Of a stretch of DNA of 11,478 bases, positions 5,403-11,478 are shown one piece after another (within the stretch, counting starts at the first letter, position 1; every line of letters begins with the position of its first letter). Source of the stretch: Anaeromyxobacter_A sp035538735. GTDB lineage: Bacteria; Myxococcota; Myxococcia; Myxococcales; Anaeromyxobacteraceae. The notes below the pieces were generated by a model that made no database searches, was not told the DNA's origin, and saw nothing but the letters and a program-made list of their open reading frames with translations. The stretch is from contig DATLJU010000150.1 in the NCBI GenBank assembly GCA_035538735.1, positions 1 to 11,478 on the forward strand. Reading direction: 5' to 3'. The position numbers and the translations under genes are program-made.

Positions 5403-5824
5403 GGCTCCTCCGGGAAGGCGAGCCGCTGCCGGAGCGGACCGTCGAGCTGCACCTCGTACTCGAGCGCCACGCCGCCGTCCGAGAAGTAGCGAGGGGCAGC
5501 CGCCAGCCGCGCCCGCCGGAGCGCGCCGTCGACCAGCTCTTCCAGCGCCCGGTCGCGCGGGAGCGCCTCGCCGACCTTGCCTCCTCCCGCCAGCGGCAGC
5601 GCCGCGATCGCGGCCCGGCACCGCCGCAGCGCGTCTCGCCGGGCCGCGCGCCGCGTCGCCCCGCGCACGACGGACAGGTTGGAGGCGGCATCCTGCAGGC
5701 TCGGCGCGGCGGTCGCGGCGCAACGGATGGAGGCGGCGGACGTGCCGGCGGCGCCGGCCACGCCCGGCTGGAGCGCCGCCGCGGCGACGAGAGAGAGCAA
5801 GGTGGCGCGGAGTCGGCGTCGCAT
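5399..5824 (-). CDS. Exported LPP20-like protein
   Basis: 141 residues. Residues 1-25 form a signal peptide: Arg-rich start (MRRRLR), Leu/Ala/Val core, and an Ala-Gly-Ala-Ala cleavage region; there is no lipobox Cys, so the product should be periplasmic rather than a lipoprotein. The mature part resembles the LPP20-type domain: an RRAARRDALRRCRAAI helix, a conserved-looking Val/Leu stretch, then RYFSDGGVALEYEVQLDG near the C-terminus. Two Cys (in SIRC and RRCR) could pair. The ATG at 5824 is chosen because GAGG lies 9 nt upstream; a GTG at 5839, overlapping the previous stop as GTGA, would add five residues. It is translationally coupled to the pgsA-like gene. The family assignment is tentative and the function unknown. 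Confidence 0.72.
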   Translation of the reverse strand: MRRRLRATLLSLVAAAALQPGVAGAAGTSAASIRCAATAAPSLQDAASNLSVVRGATRRAARRDALRRCRAAIAALPLAGGGKVGEALPRDRALEELVDGALRRARLAAAPRYFSDGGVALEYEVQLDGPLRQRLAFPEEP

Positions 5825-5835
5825 TCCGGCCAGCC

Positions 5836-6597
5836 TCACCCGCGCCAGCGATCCCTGAGCGCGCGGAGCGCGACGAACGCCTCACGCGCGTCGCGACACG
5901 ACTGCCCACGACACAGGAGCTCCGGGCGCAACACCTCCGCGCGCAGGAACGGGTTCGCGCGCCGCTCGTCGGAGAGCGTCGTGGCGGCGGGCTCCTCGCG
6001 GCGACCGCGCGCGGCGCGCGCCGCCTCGAGCTGCGCCCGCGCCTCGGCGTTGCCCGGCTCCAGGTCGAGCGCGAACGGCAGGTTCGCCTCGGCGTAATCG
6101 TGGCCGGGGTTCACCTCGAGCTCGCCGTCGAGCCGCGCCACGACGGTGAGGAAGGTGTCCGCGAGGCGCAGCGGATCGCCGCCGTGCCGGCAGTTCCCCG
6201 CGCCGCCCCAGAACAGGGTATCGCCTGTGAGGAGCCGGCCTTCCCAGGCGTACAGGACCGACCCGGGCGTGTGGCCGGGCGCGTCGTGGACCCCGACGCG
6301 CAGCGCACCGAGCGCGATCTCGCCGGCGCCGGCGACGTCCTCGTCGGGCCGATACCAGGCCGCGTCGCCTCCGGCGCCGAGCACGCGAGCCCCGAGCTGT
6401 CGGACCACCTCGGCCGTGCCGCCGGTGTGATCGGCGTGGCCGTGCGTGTGCAGAACGAAGCGCGGCCGGAGCCGGTGCGCGGCCGCGAGCGCGAGCGCCA
6501 CCGCCGCGTCGCCCGGGTCGACCAGCGCGGCGTCGTCGCCCTCCGCGAGCAGGTAGACGTAGTTGTCCTTCCCGTAGCGGCGGCGGTCGAAGATCAC
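5836..6597 (-). CDS. Glyoxalase II-like metallo-beta-lactamase-fold hydrolase
   Basis: 253 residues, the usual size of hydroxyacylglutathione hydrolase (GloB). The metal-binding motif THGHADH gives H52, H54, D56 and H57, followed by H109 (APGHTPG) and D126 (LLTGDTLF). The C-terminal marks of glyoxalase II are present: NPGHDYAEANLPFALDLEPG, matching the GHxYxxxNLxFAxxxEPxN block, and ANPFLR. The enzyme would hydrolyse S-D-lactoylglutathione or a related thioester in the cytosol. The GTG at 6597 overlaps the stop codon of the VOC gene (GTGA). The much longer open frame upstream of that start is an Arg/Pro-rich shadow of the VOC gene. The pairing with a VOC protein supports aldehyde detoxification, but substrate is not certain. 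Confidence 0.9.
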   Translation of the reverse strand: MIFDRRRYGKDNYVYLLAEGDDAALVDPGDAAVALALAAAHRLRPRFVLHTHGHADHTGGTAEVVRQLGARVLGAGGDAAWYRPDEDVAGAGEIALGALRVGVHDAPGHTPGSVLYAWEGRLLTGDTLFWGGAGNCRHGGDPLRLADTFLTVVARLDGELEVNPGHDYAEANLPFALDLEPGNAEARAQLEAARAARGRREEPAATTLSDERRANPFLRAEVLRPELLCRGQSCRDAREAFVALRALRDRWRG

Positions 6598-6980
6598 GGC
6601 GCGTCGTCCGGGTGGTGCGAGAGGCCGATGCGATTCCCCTCTGGGTCGCGCAGGTAGATCGTCCAGCGGGTGCGGTGGACGACCGGTACCCCCAGCTCGG
6701 CGAGCCGCCGTTCCCAGCGGGCGCGCTCGCCGGGCGCGATGCGGAGCGCGATGAGGTGCAGCCCGCCGCGGCTGCTCCGGAAACCGCTCGGCGGAGGCGG
6801 CTCGTCGGCGCGCTCGAGGGCGAGGAAACCGTCTCCGAGCGCGAGCCAGACGCTGCGGTCGCCACCGCCCACGCGCGGCCAGCGGCGTACCACCTCGAGC
6901 CCGAGGACCTCGCGGTAGAACCGCTCGCACGCGGCGAGGTCGGCGCACTGCACGGCGAGGTGGTGGAACGCGAGCGGCAC
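6594..6980 (-). CDS. VOC (glyoxalase/bleomycin resistance) family protein
   Basis: 128 residues, a single pair of beta-alpha-beta-beta-beta modules as expected for the VOC superfamily. The family marks are the N-terminal H-x-A-V strand (H7), CERFYREVLGLEVV, FLALE (E56), GGLHLIAL (H75) and the C-terminal RDPEGNRIGL. Metal ligands in glyoxalase I and FosA are usually His, Glu, His, Glu; here H7, E56 and H75 can be matched, but the last Glu (DPxGxxxE) is Gly (G119), so ordinary metal-dependent isomerase activity is uncertain. The start is a GTG with no visible ribosome binding site. It is the first gene of the minus-strand run and overlaps the glyoxalase II-like gene by 4 bases. The pairing suggests glyoxalase I-like work, but a binding or other lyase role is possible. 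Confidence 0.85.
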   Translation of the reverse strand: MPLAFHHLAVQCADLAACERFYREVLGLEVVRRWPRVGGGDRSVWLALGDGFLALERADEPPPPSGFRSSRGGLHLIALRIAPGERARWERRLAELGVPVVHRTRWTIYLRDPEGNRIGLSHHPDDAP

Positions 6981-7168
6981 GCGCGCAGCGTAGCGGCGCG
7001 GCGCGGCCGGCGCCAGCGCTCACAGGTGGGCTCGAGATGACAGGACGGGCAAGGCCTCGCCGCGGCGACGGGACAGGCGCTTTGGACACCGACCGGCCGA
7101 TGGCGGGATTCCCCCCACAGCCTCTCACGGGAGCCTCGTGATCAGGGCGCCTGAAGGACAGCGGCGCC

Positions 7169-7197
7169 TCGACCACCCTCTCCGGCGCTGCTACATT
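7169..7197 (+). promoter_or_regulatory. Predicted promoter of the pseudo-receiver/DUF4388 gene
   Basis: TCGACC (7169-7174), a 17-bp spacer, TACATT (7192-7197); both boxes match 4 of 6 consensus. The expected transcription start near 7204 is within two bases of the GTG start codon at 7206, and there is no ribosome binding site, so the mRNA may be leaderless. A GGCGCCT direct repeat (7146-7152 and 7163-7169) sits immediately upstream of the -35 box. Confidence 0.4.
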
Positions 7198-7205
7198 CGG
7201 CCGCC

Positions 7206-8627
7206 GTGCTGCTCGCGGGAAGACGTCTGCTCGCCGTCGGCGAGAACGACGACGTGGTGCGTCTCCTCGTCGCGGCGAGGCCGCAGCACGGCGCCGAGGT
7301 GCTGGCCTGCCGCGGCGGACGCGAAGCGCTCGTCCGGATCGATGCTGGCGGGGTGGACGCGGTGGTGGTCGAGCTGCCACTCCACGATTTGCGCGGGGAC
7401 GTGTTCCTGGTGGCGCTCCGCGACCGCGGCCTGCCCTGTGTCGCGGTGTCGGAGGTGCTGCGCGGCAAGCGGTACGCCATGTCGGCGCGGAAGTTCGGCG
7501 CGCTGGCCTACCTCGAGAAGCCGTTCCGCGCGGAAGCGGCGCTCGGGCTCATCGCTCAGGCGTTGCCGGCGGCAAGCGATCCGGACACGGAGCCGGATTA
7601 CGGCGTCGCGGTGGTGGTGGGACCGGCGAACGCGATGTCGGCCGGCCCTCTTGACCCTCCACGGGCACAGACCCCGACCCCAACCCCGACTCCGACCCCG
7701 ACCGCGTCCCCGACGACCGATTGGTTCGAGGACGACCTTTCCGAACCGGACAGCGTCATCTACTCCCGGGCCAGGCCAGCGCTCGACGAGACCCTGCCCG
7801 GCGTCCCGCTCCAGCCGGCAGCCGCTCACGGGCTCGAGCTTCCGCTCCCCTCCACGACACCACCGCCGGTGGCGCTGCGCCCGGACCTGCCGGCGCTGCC
7901 GGAGGGCTCGCTCGGGCAGACGGCCATCCCGAGGCTGCTCGTCGCGCTCCACGCCGGCCGAGCGACCGGTGCGCTGATGGTCACGCGGGGCACCGTCAAG
8001 AAGCTCGTGCTCGTCGAGGCTGGCCGGCCGGTGGTCGCCGCGTCCAACGTCGCCGCGGAGCGGTTCGGCGCGCGCTGCGTGGCCGAGGGCGTGCTCACGC
8101 GCGACGAGCACGCCGCGCTCGTCGCGGAGATCGGCCCCAGCGCGTCGCTGGCGGATGCCCTCGTCGCGCGCGGCCTTCTCGACGAGGCGCGGCGCGCCCG
8201 CATGGTGATGGAGCAGGTCCGCCACATCGTCTGGAGCACCTTCGCCTGGCGCGACGGCCAGTACCGGTTCATCGCCGGCCCCGTCCCGCGGCGGCGCGTC
8301 CCGATCGACCTCGCGCTCGGCGACCTCGTCCTCGAGGGGCACCGCCGGGTCAGCGCGATCGAGGCGCTCCGCGCCGTGCTCCCCGACCGTCTCGCGCTCG
8401 CGCCGCGCGCCGACGCTGCGTTCCAGCTCTACGAGCTCGCCCTCTCGTCCGCCGAGGCGTCGCTCCTCGCGCACGTCGACGGCACGAAGACGGTGCGCGA
8501 CCTCGTGCTCCTGTCGCACCTCGCCGAGCGTGATGCGCTCGCCTTCCTGCAGGGCTGCCGCGACCTCGGGCTCCTCGACGAGGTGAGCCGCGTGCTCGCC
8601 CGGACCCACCGCATCGGGTTCATGTAG
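7206..8627 (+). CDS. Pseudo-receiver plus DUF4388 protein
   Basis: 473 residues in three parts. Residues 7-118 look like a response-regulator receiver: an AVGENDDVV start, a DAVVVELPLHDLRG strand-3 region, S82, and the conserved Lys-Pro at K105-P106 (YLEKPF). The phosphoacceptor Asp is replaced by Glu (E56), and one acidic-pocket residue appears to be Gly (G12). Residues 121-230 are a Pro/Thr/Asp-rich linker with a Thr-Pro repeat (156-166). Residues about 235-355 match DUF4388 (IPRLLVALHAGRATGALMV, FGARCVAEGVL, LADALVARGLL, W-x2-GQYRFI). The C-terminal 110 residues form a helical tail ending LGLLDE, as found in DUF4388 proteins of Myxococcota and related groups, where they occur with signalling and motility regulators. 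Cytosolic. The GTG start fits the start of strand 1. Function in detail is unknown. Confidence 0.85.
   Translation: MLLAGRRLLAVGENDDVVRLLVAARPQHGAEVLACRGGREALVRIDAGGVDAVVVELPLHDLRGDVFLVALRDRGLPCVAVSEVLRGKRYAMSARKFGALAYLEKPFRAEAALGLIAQALPAASDPDTEPDYGVAVVVGPANAMSAGPLDPPRAQTPTPTPTPTPTASPTTDWFEDDLSEPDSVIYSRARPALDETLPGVPLQPAAAHGLELPLPSTTPPPVALRPDLPALPEGSLGQTAIPRLLVALHAGRATGALMVTRGTVKKLVLVEAGRPVVAASNVAAERFGARCVAEGVLTRDEHAALVAEIGPSASLADALVARGLLDEARRARMVMEQVRHIVWSTFAWRDGQYRFIAGPVPRRRVPIDLALGDLVLEGHRRVSAIEALRAVLPDRLALAPRADAAFQLYELALSSAEASLLAHVDGTKTVRDLVLLSHLAERDALAFLQGCRDLGLLDEVSRVLARTHRIGFM
7671..7703 (+). repeat. In-frame hexanucleotide repeat coding Thr-Pro
   Basis: Five ACC-CCG-like hexamers with silent third-base differences (ACCCCG, ACCCCA, ACCCCG, ACTCCG, ACCCCG) plus a trailing ACC encode the Thr-Pro run of the linker (residues 156-166). 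Changes in copy number would keep the frame and only vary linker length. Confidence 0.8.
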
Positions 8628-8650
8628 GCGCTAGACACACACGGACCGGT

Positions 8651-8697
8651 AGTCCGGCTTGCCGGAGGTGCGTCCGACGGCATATACAGTCCGGCTT
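8651..8697 (+). promoter_or_regulatory. typA promoter region with direct repeats
   Basis: TTGCCG (8659-8664), 18-bp spacer, TATACA (8683-8688), each 4 of 6 consensus; expected transcription start near 8695. AGTCCGGCTT occurs at 8651-8660, reaching into the -35 box, and again at 8688-8697 over the start point. The first copy is also part of a 14-bp palindrome TCCGGCTTGCCGGA (8653-8666). A 7-bp hairpin (8692-8698 with 8707-8713) lies in the predicted leader. The repeats look like operator half-sites, but this is inferred. Confidence 0.45.
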
Positions 8698-8726
8698 TTT
8701 CAGCAGAAAGCCGAGTTCAGCAAACC

Positions 8727-10577
8727 ATGATCGAGCGCGAGAAGATCCGCAACGTCGCCATCGTCGCACACGTCGACCACGGCAAGACCACCCTGGTCGA
8801 CTTCATGCTCCGGCAGGCGGGAGTGTTCCGCGCCAACGAGCAGGTGGTCGAGCGGGTCATGGACTCGAACGACCTCGAGCGCGAAAAGGGCATCACCATC
8901 CTCGCGAAGAACACCGCGGTCACCTGGCAGGGCGTCAAGATCAACATCGTCGACACCCCCGGTCACGCCGACTTCGGCGGCGAGGTGGAGCGCGCGCTGC
9001 GGCTCGTCGATGGCGTGCTCCTGCTCGTCGACGCGGCCGAGGGACCGCTACCCCAGACGCGGTTCGTCCTCTCGAAGGCGCTCGCCATGGGCCTGCCGAG
9101 CGTGCTCGTCATCAACAAGATCGACCGTCAGGACGCGCGGGCGAAGGAGGTCCTCGACCTCGTCTACTCGCTCTACATCGACCTCGGCGCCAACGAGCAC
9201 CAGATCGACTTCCCGGTCATCTACGCGGTGGCGCGGGAGGGCCGCGCCGCGCACACGGTGGCCGACGCGCTCCAGGCCGAGACGCTGAAGCCGCTCTTCG
9301 ACGCCATCCTCGACCACATCCCGCCCCCGCCCCGCCCCGAGCGCGAGGCGCTCCAGATGCTGGTCGACAACCTCGACTACGACGACTACGTGGGCCGCCT
9401 CGCCATCGGCCGCATCGCCTCCGGCGTGGCGCACGAGGGCGACCCCATCGCCGTCCTGCGTGAGGAGGGCAAGGCCGTCAACGCCAAGATCGTCCGGCTC
9501 TACGCCTACGACGGCCTGAAGCGCGTCGAGGTGAAGGACGCCGGTCCGGGCGAGATCGTCTGCATCGCCGGTGCCGAGGAGATCGGCATCGGCGACACGC
9601 TCAGCGACCCGAGCTTCCCGGTGGCGCTCCCCCGCATCAGCGTCGAGGAGCCCACCATGTCGATGATCTTCAAGGTCAACGACGGGCCCTTCGCCGGCAA
9701 GGAGGGCAAGTACGTCACGAGCCGCAACATCCGCGAGCGGCTGTACCGCGAGGCGTACAAGAACGTCTCCATCCGGGTCGAGGACACCGACGCGCCCGAC
9801 GCGTTCAAGGTGGTCGGCCGCGGCGAGCTGCAGCTCGCCGTCATCGTCGAGAACATGCGGCGCGAGGGGTACGAGGTCACCGTCTCGAACCCGGAGCCCA
9901 TCCTGAAGACGCTCGAGGGCGAGATCCACGAGCCGATGGAGCTCCTCGTGTGCGATGTCCCCGACGACGCGGTGGGAGCGATCACGAACAACCTCGGGCC
10001 GCGCAAGGGCCGCATGGTCGACATGCAGCCGCTCGGCTCCGGCCGCACCCGACTGCAGTTCCGGGTCCCCGCCCGCGGCCTCATCGGGTTCCGAGGCGAG
10101 TTCCTCACCCTCACCCGCGGCGAGGGCATCATGTCCTCGCAGTTCGACGGCTACGAGCCGTGGCAGGGGCGGATCGAGAAGCGCAAGTCGGGCGCCATCG
10201 TCTCCGACCGCGTCGGCGAGGTCGTCGCCTACGCGTGCTTCTACGGCCAGGAGCGCGGCGCGCTGTTCGTGAAGCCGGGCGACCCCGTCTACACCGGGAT
10301 GATCGTGGGCGAGCACAGCCACGACAACGACCTCGACTTCAACATCTGCAAGGAGAAGAAGCTCACCAACATCCGCGCCGCCGGCCGCGACGACAACATC
10401 CTGCTCACGCCGCCGCGCGATATGTCGCTCGAGAAGGCGCTGGAGTGGATCGCGGAGGACGAGCTGGTCGAGGTGACGCCGCAGAGCATCCGCCTCCGCA
10501 AGAAGTTCCTCGACCCAACCACCCGCTACAAGCTCGAGCGCGACCGCAAGCGCGGGTCGACCTCGCTGTCCGTCTAG
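8727..10577 (+). CDS. typA: Ribosome-associated GTPase TypA/BipA
   Basis: 616 residues (E. coli BipA has 607), a translational GTPase of the EF-G type that binds the ribosome and supports subunit assembly and growth under cold or other stress. The G motifs are AHVDHGKTT (14-22), EREKGITI (51-58, switch II of the TypA class), DTPGHADFGG (76-85) and NKID (130-133). Domain II follows (about 205-300), then the two EF-G-like alpha/beta domains and the BipA-specific C-terminal domain, seen in GSGRTRLQFRVPARGLIGFR, REHSHDNDL-like EHSHDNDLDFNICKEKKLTN and TPPRDMSLEKALEWI. The ATG is 14 bases after a leader hairpin and lacks an obvious Shine-Dalgarno. It has its own predicted promoter, and its stop codon is 11 bases from the exporter gene downstream. 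Confidence 0.98.
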   Translation: MIEREKIRNVAIVAHVDHGKTTLVDFMLRQAGVFRANEQVVERVMDSNDLEREKGITILAKNTAVTWQGVKINIVDTPGHADFGGEVERALRLVDGVLLLVDAAEGPLPQTRFVLSKALAMGLPSVLVINKIDRQDARAKEVLDLVYSLYIDLGANEHQIDFPVIYAVAREGRAAHTVADALQAETLKPLFDAILDHIPPPPRPEREALQMLVDNLDYDDYVGRLAIGRIASGVAHEGDPIAVLREEGKAVNAKIVRLYAYDGLKRVEVKDAGPGEIVCIAGAEEIGIGDTLSDPSFPVALPRISVEEPTMSMIFKVNDGPFAGKEGKYVTSRNIRERLYREAYKNVSIRVEDTDAPDAFKVVGRGELQLAVIVENMRREGYEVTVSNPEPILKTLEGEIHEPMELLVCDVPDDAVGAITNNLGPRKGRMVDMQPLGSGRTRLQFRVPARGLIGFRGEFLTLTRGEGIMSSQFDGYEPWQGRIEKRKSGAIVSDRVGEVVAYACFYGQERGALFVKPGDPVYTGMIVGEHSHDNDLDFNICKEKKLTNIRAAGRDDNILLTPPRDMSLEKALEWIAEDELVEVTPQSIRLRKKFLDPTTRYKLERDRKRGSTSLSV

Positions 10578-10588
10578 CAACCCGAGCG

Positions 10589-11212
10589 ATGTTCGACGCC
10601 CGCGTCATCGCCTTCGCTGGGATCGCCGGCCTGGTCACCCTCACCCCGGGCGCCGACACGATGCTCGTGGTGCGCAGCGCCCTCGTCCGCGGCCGGCGCG
10701 CTGGCCTGCTCACCGTGCTGGGCGTCGGCAGCGGCCTCTTCATCCACGCGACGCTCTCGGCCCTCGGGCTCTCCGTCGTCTTGGTGCGATCCGCGCGCGC
10801 CTTCGAGATCGTGAAGCTGGCCGGCGCGCTCTACCTCGTGTTCCTCGGTGTGCAGGCGATCCGGGGCGCGGCGCGCGGCGCGCCCATCGGGGAGTCACCC
10901 GCCGGTCCGGCCGGCGCGCACCGCGCCTACGTCGAGGGACTCCTCACGAACGTCCTCAACCCCAAGGTGGCGATCTTCTATCTCGCCTTCCTGCCGCAGT
11001 TCATCGGCCCCAGCGACCCCGTGCTGGAGAGGTCCATCCTGCTCGCGTCCATCCACTTCGTGGAGGGCCTCGTCTGGCTGTCGCTCGTGACGCTCTTCGT
11101 CGCACGGCTGCGGACGGTGCTGGCTCAGCCGCGCGTGCGGCGCGCGCTCGAGTCCTTCAGCGGGCTCGTCTTCATCGCCTTCGGCGTGAAGCTGGCGATC
11201 AGCAGGCGCTAG
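10589..11212 (+). CDS. LysE/RhtB-family amino acid exporter
   Basis: 207 residues, the usual length for the LysE/RhtB superfamily (PF01810), inner-membrane proteins with about six hydrophobic segments that export amino acids or related metabolites. Marks are the first helix ending in TLTPGADT (17-24, the family T-P-G-x-x motif), the GRRAGLLTVLGVGSG loop, LYLVFLGVQAIRG, and the NVLNPKVAIFYLAFLPQF block near residue 130. The substrate cannot be read from sequence. The ATG at 10589 lies 11 bases after the typA stop with a weak GAG upstream, so it is probably expressed with typA. The longer upstream frame is a shadow of typA. Its TAG stop shares the CTAG at 11209-11212 with the convergent TPR gene. 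Confidence 0.92.
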   Translation: MFDARVIAFAGIAGLVTLTPGADTMLVVRSALVRGRRAGLLTVLGVGSGLFIHATLSALGLSVVLVRSARAFEIVKLAGALYLVFLGVQAIRGAARGAPIGESPAGPAGAHRAYVEGLLTNVLNPKVAIFYLAFLPQFIGPSDPVLERSILLASIHFVEGLVWLSLVTLFVARLRTVLAQPRVRRALESFSGLVFIAFGVKLAISRR

Positions 11213-11478
11213 CGCGGCGACGAGGGGACCGACTCGCGCAGCCCGACCGCGAGCTGCAGAGCGTCGCTCTGGCCGCGCGCGAGCTCCAGCACACGCTCCG
11301 CCTCGGCGAGCGCCTCGGCCGGCCGGCCCAGCGCGGCGAGCGCCCGCGCGTGGAGGAGCCGCGCGCGCCACCGGCCCGGCTCGGCCGCCACCGCTCGGGC
11401 GAGGAGCGGCTCGGCCTCGCCCGCCCGCTGCGTCGCGATCGCGAGGAGCCCGGCGTTCTCGAGCGTAGCGGCCAGCTC
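11209..11478 (-). CDS. TPR protein, C-terminal part
   Basis: Only the last 89 codons are in the window; the frame stays open to the edge, so the gene starts beyond 11478. The visible part has tetratricopeptide repeats: LENAGLLAIATQRAGEAEPL and WRARLLHARALAALGRPAEA show the W/L-x2-L/A-G-x3-A-Y/R pattern of 34-residue units, each followed by an Ala/Glu-rich second helix, and the chain ends in a short Pro/Ser tail. TPR proteins act as protein-binding scaffolds; the partner and any N-terminal domain are unknown. Its stop codon overlaps that of the LysE-family gene. A GTG inside the frame at 11391 is not needed as a start since the frame continues upstream. Confidence 0.75.
   Translation of the reverse strand, partial: ELAATLENAGLLAIATQRAGEAEPLLARAVAAEPGRWRARLLHARALAALGRPAEALAEAERVLELARGQSDALQLAVGLRESVPSSPR

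Noticed and set aside
3768..5489. Long plus-strand open frame (573 codons) opposite the phosphoesterase and pgsA-like genes
   Set aside because: Its product is Arg/Glu/Val-rich low-complexity sequence and it lies antisense to genes with clear family motifs; it is a high-GC mirror frame.
4912..6657. Long plus-strand open frame (581 codons) opposite pgsA-like, LPP20-like and glyoxalase II-like genes
   Set aside because: Arg/Pro/Ala-rich with no domain and antisense to well-supported genes.
5836..7380. Minus frame extending the glyoxalase II-like protein to 514 residues
   Set aside because: The extra N-terminal 261 residues are Arg/Pro-rich and overlap the VOC gene out of frame; the GTGA start at 6597 gives a normal-length enzyme.
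7191..8609. Long minus-strand open frame opposite the pseudo-receiver/DUF4388 gene
   Set aside because: Charged low-complexity mirror frame; the plus frame has domain structure.
9048..10580. Long minus-strand open frame (510 codons) opposite typA
   Set aside because: Leu/Val/Asp-rich mirror of the typA codons; typA has all GTPase motifs.
9950..11212. Plus frame extending the LysE-family protein to 420 residues
   Set aside because: The added 213 residues are an out-of-frame reading of typA; the ATG at 10589 gives the family's usual length.

Overview
The window is very GC-rich (roughly 70 % by eye), densely coding DNA with many GTG starts and short or overlapping gene junctions. No mobile element, CRISPR array, rRNA or phage gene is visible. 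A receiver-like/DUF4388 protein, an LPP20-like exported protein and general housekeeping content point to a high-GC Gram-negative bacterium of the deltaproteobacterial/Myxococcota type. This is an inference from gene families, not a phylogenetic result.

Layout. (1) 1-450: no gene I can support, then a small CsbD-like stress protein (451-648, +) with a strong intrinsic terminator. (2) 935-3116, minus strand: a compact folate (pterin) operon, read in the order pteridine-reductase-like SDR, folK, folE, folB. Three of its junctions overlap or nearly touch. (3) 3117-3507: about 390 bp of non-coding DNA rich in inverted repeats. One dyad abuts the SDR start codon, and a terminator-like hairpin faces the other way. 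(4) 3508-3667, minus strand: tRNA-Val(GAC) with its own predicted promoter and a clear intrinsic terminator. (5) 3684-6980, minus strand: a run of VOC/glyoxalase-like protein, glyoxalase II-like metallo-hydrolase, exported LPP20-like protein and CDP-alcohol phosphatidyltransferase (PgsA type), joined by GTGA start/stop overlaps. A calcineurin-like metallophosphoesterase follows with its own predicted promoter. (6) 7206-8627, plus strand: a pseudo-receiver plus DUF4388 protein. (7) 8727-11212, plus strand: typA/bipA and a LysE/RhtB-family exporter, probably co-transcribed. (8) 11209 to the window end, minus strand: the C-terminus of a TPR protein that converges on the exporter, with the two stop codons sharing one CTAG.

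How the genes work together. FolE makes 7,8-dihydroneopterin triphosphate from GTP, FolB turns dihydroneopterin into 6-hydroxymethyl-dihydropterin, and FolK pyrophosphorylates it. The SDR has the pteridine reductase/FolM signature and may reduce dihydropterins or dihydrofolate. The minus-strand block at 3684-6980 mixes a possible glyoxalase pair with anionic phospholipid synthesis. The phosphoesterase beside pgsA could serve envelope lipid metabolism, but this is not shown. I see no clearly new multi-gene system. The items most worth a second look are the structured 3.1-3.5 kb region, the pseudo-receiver with Glu at the phosphoacceptor site, and the PTR1-like enzyme heading the folate operon.
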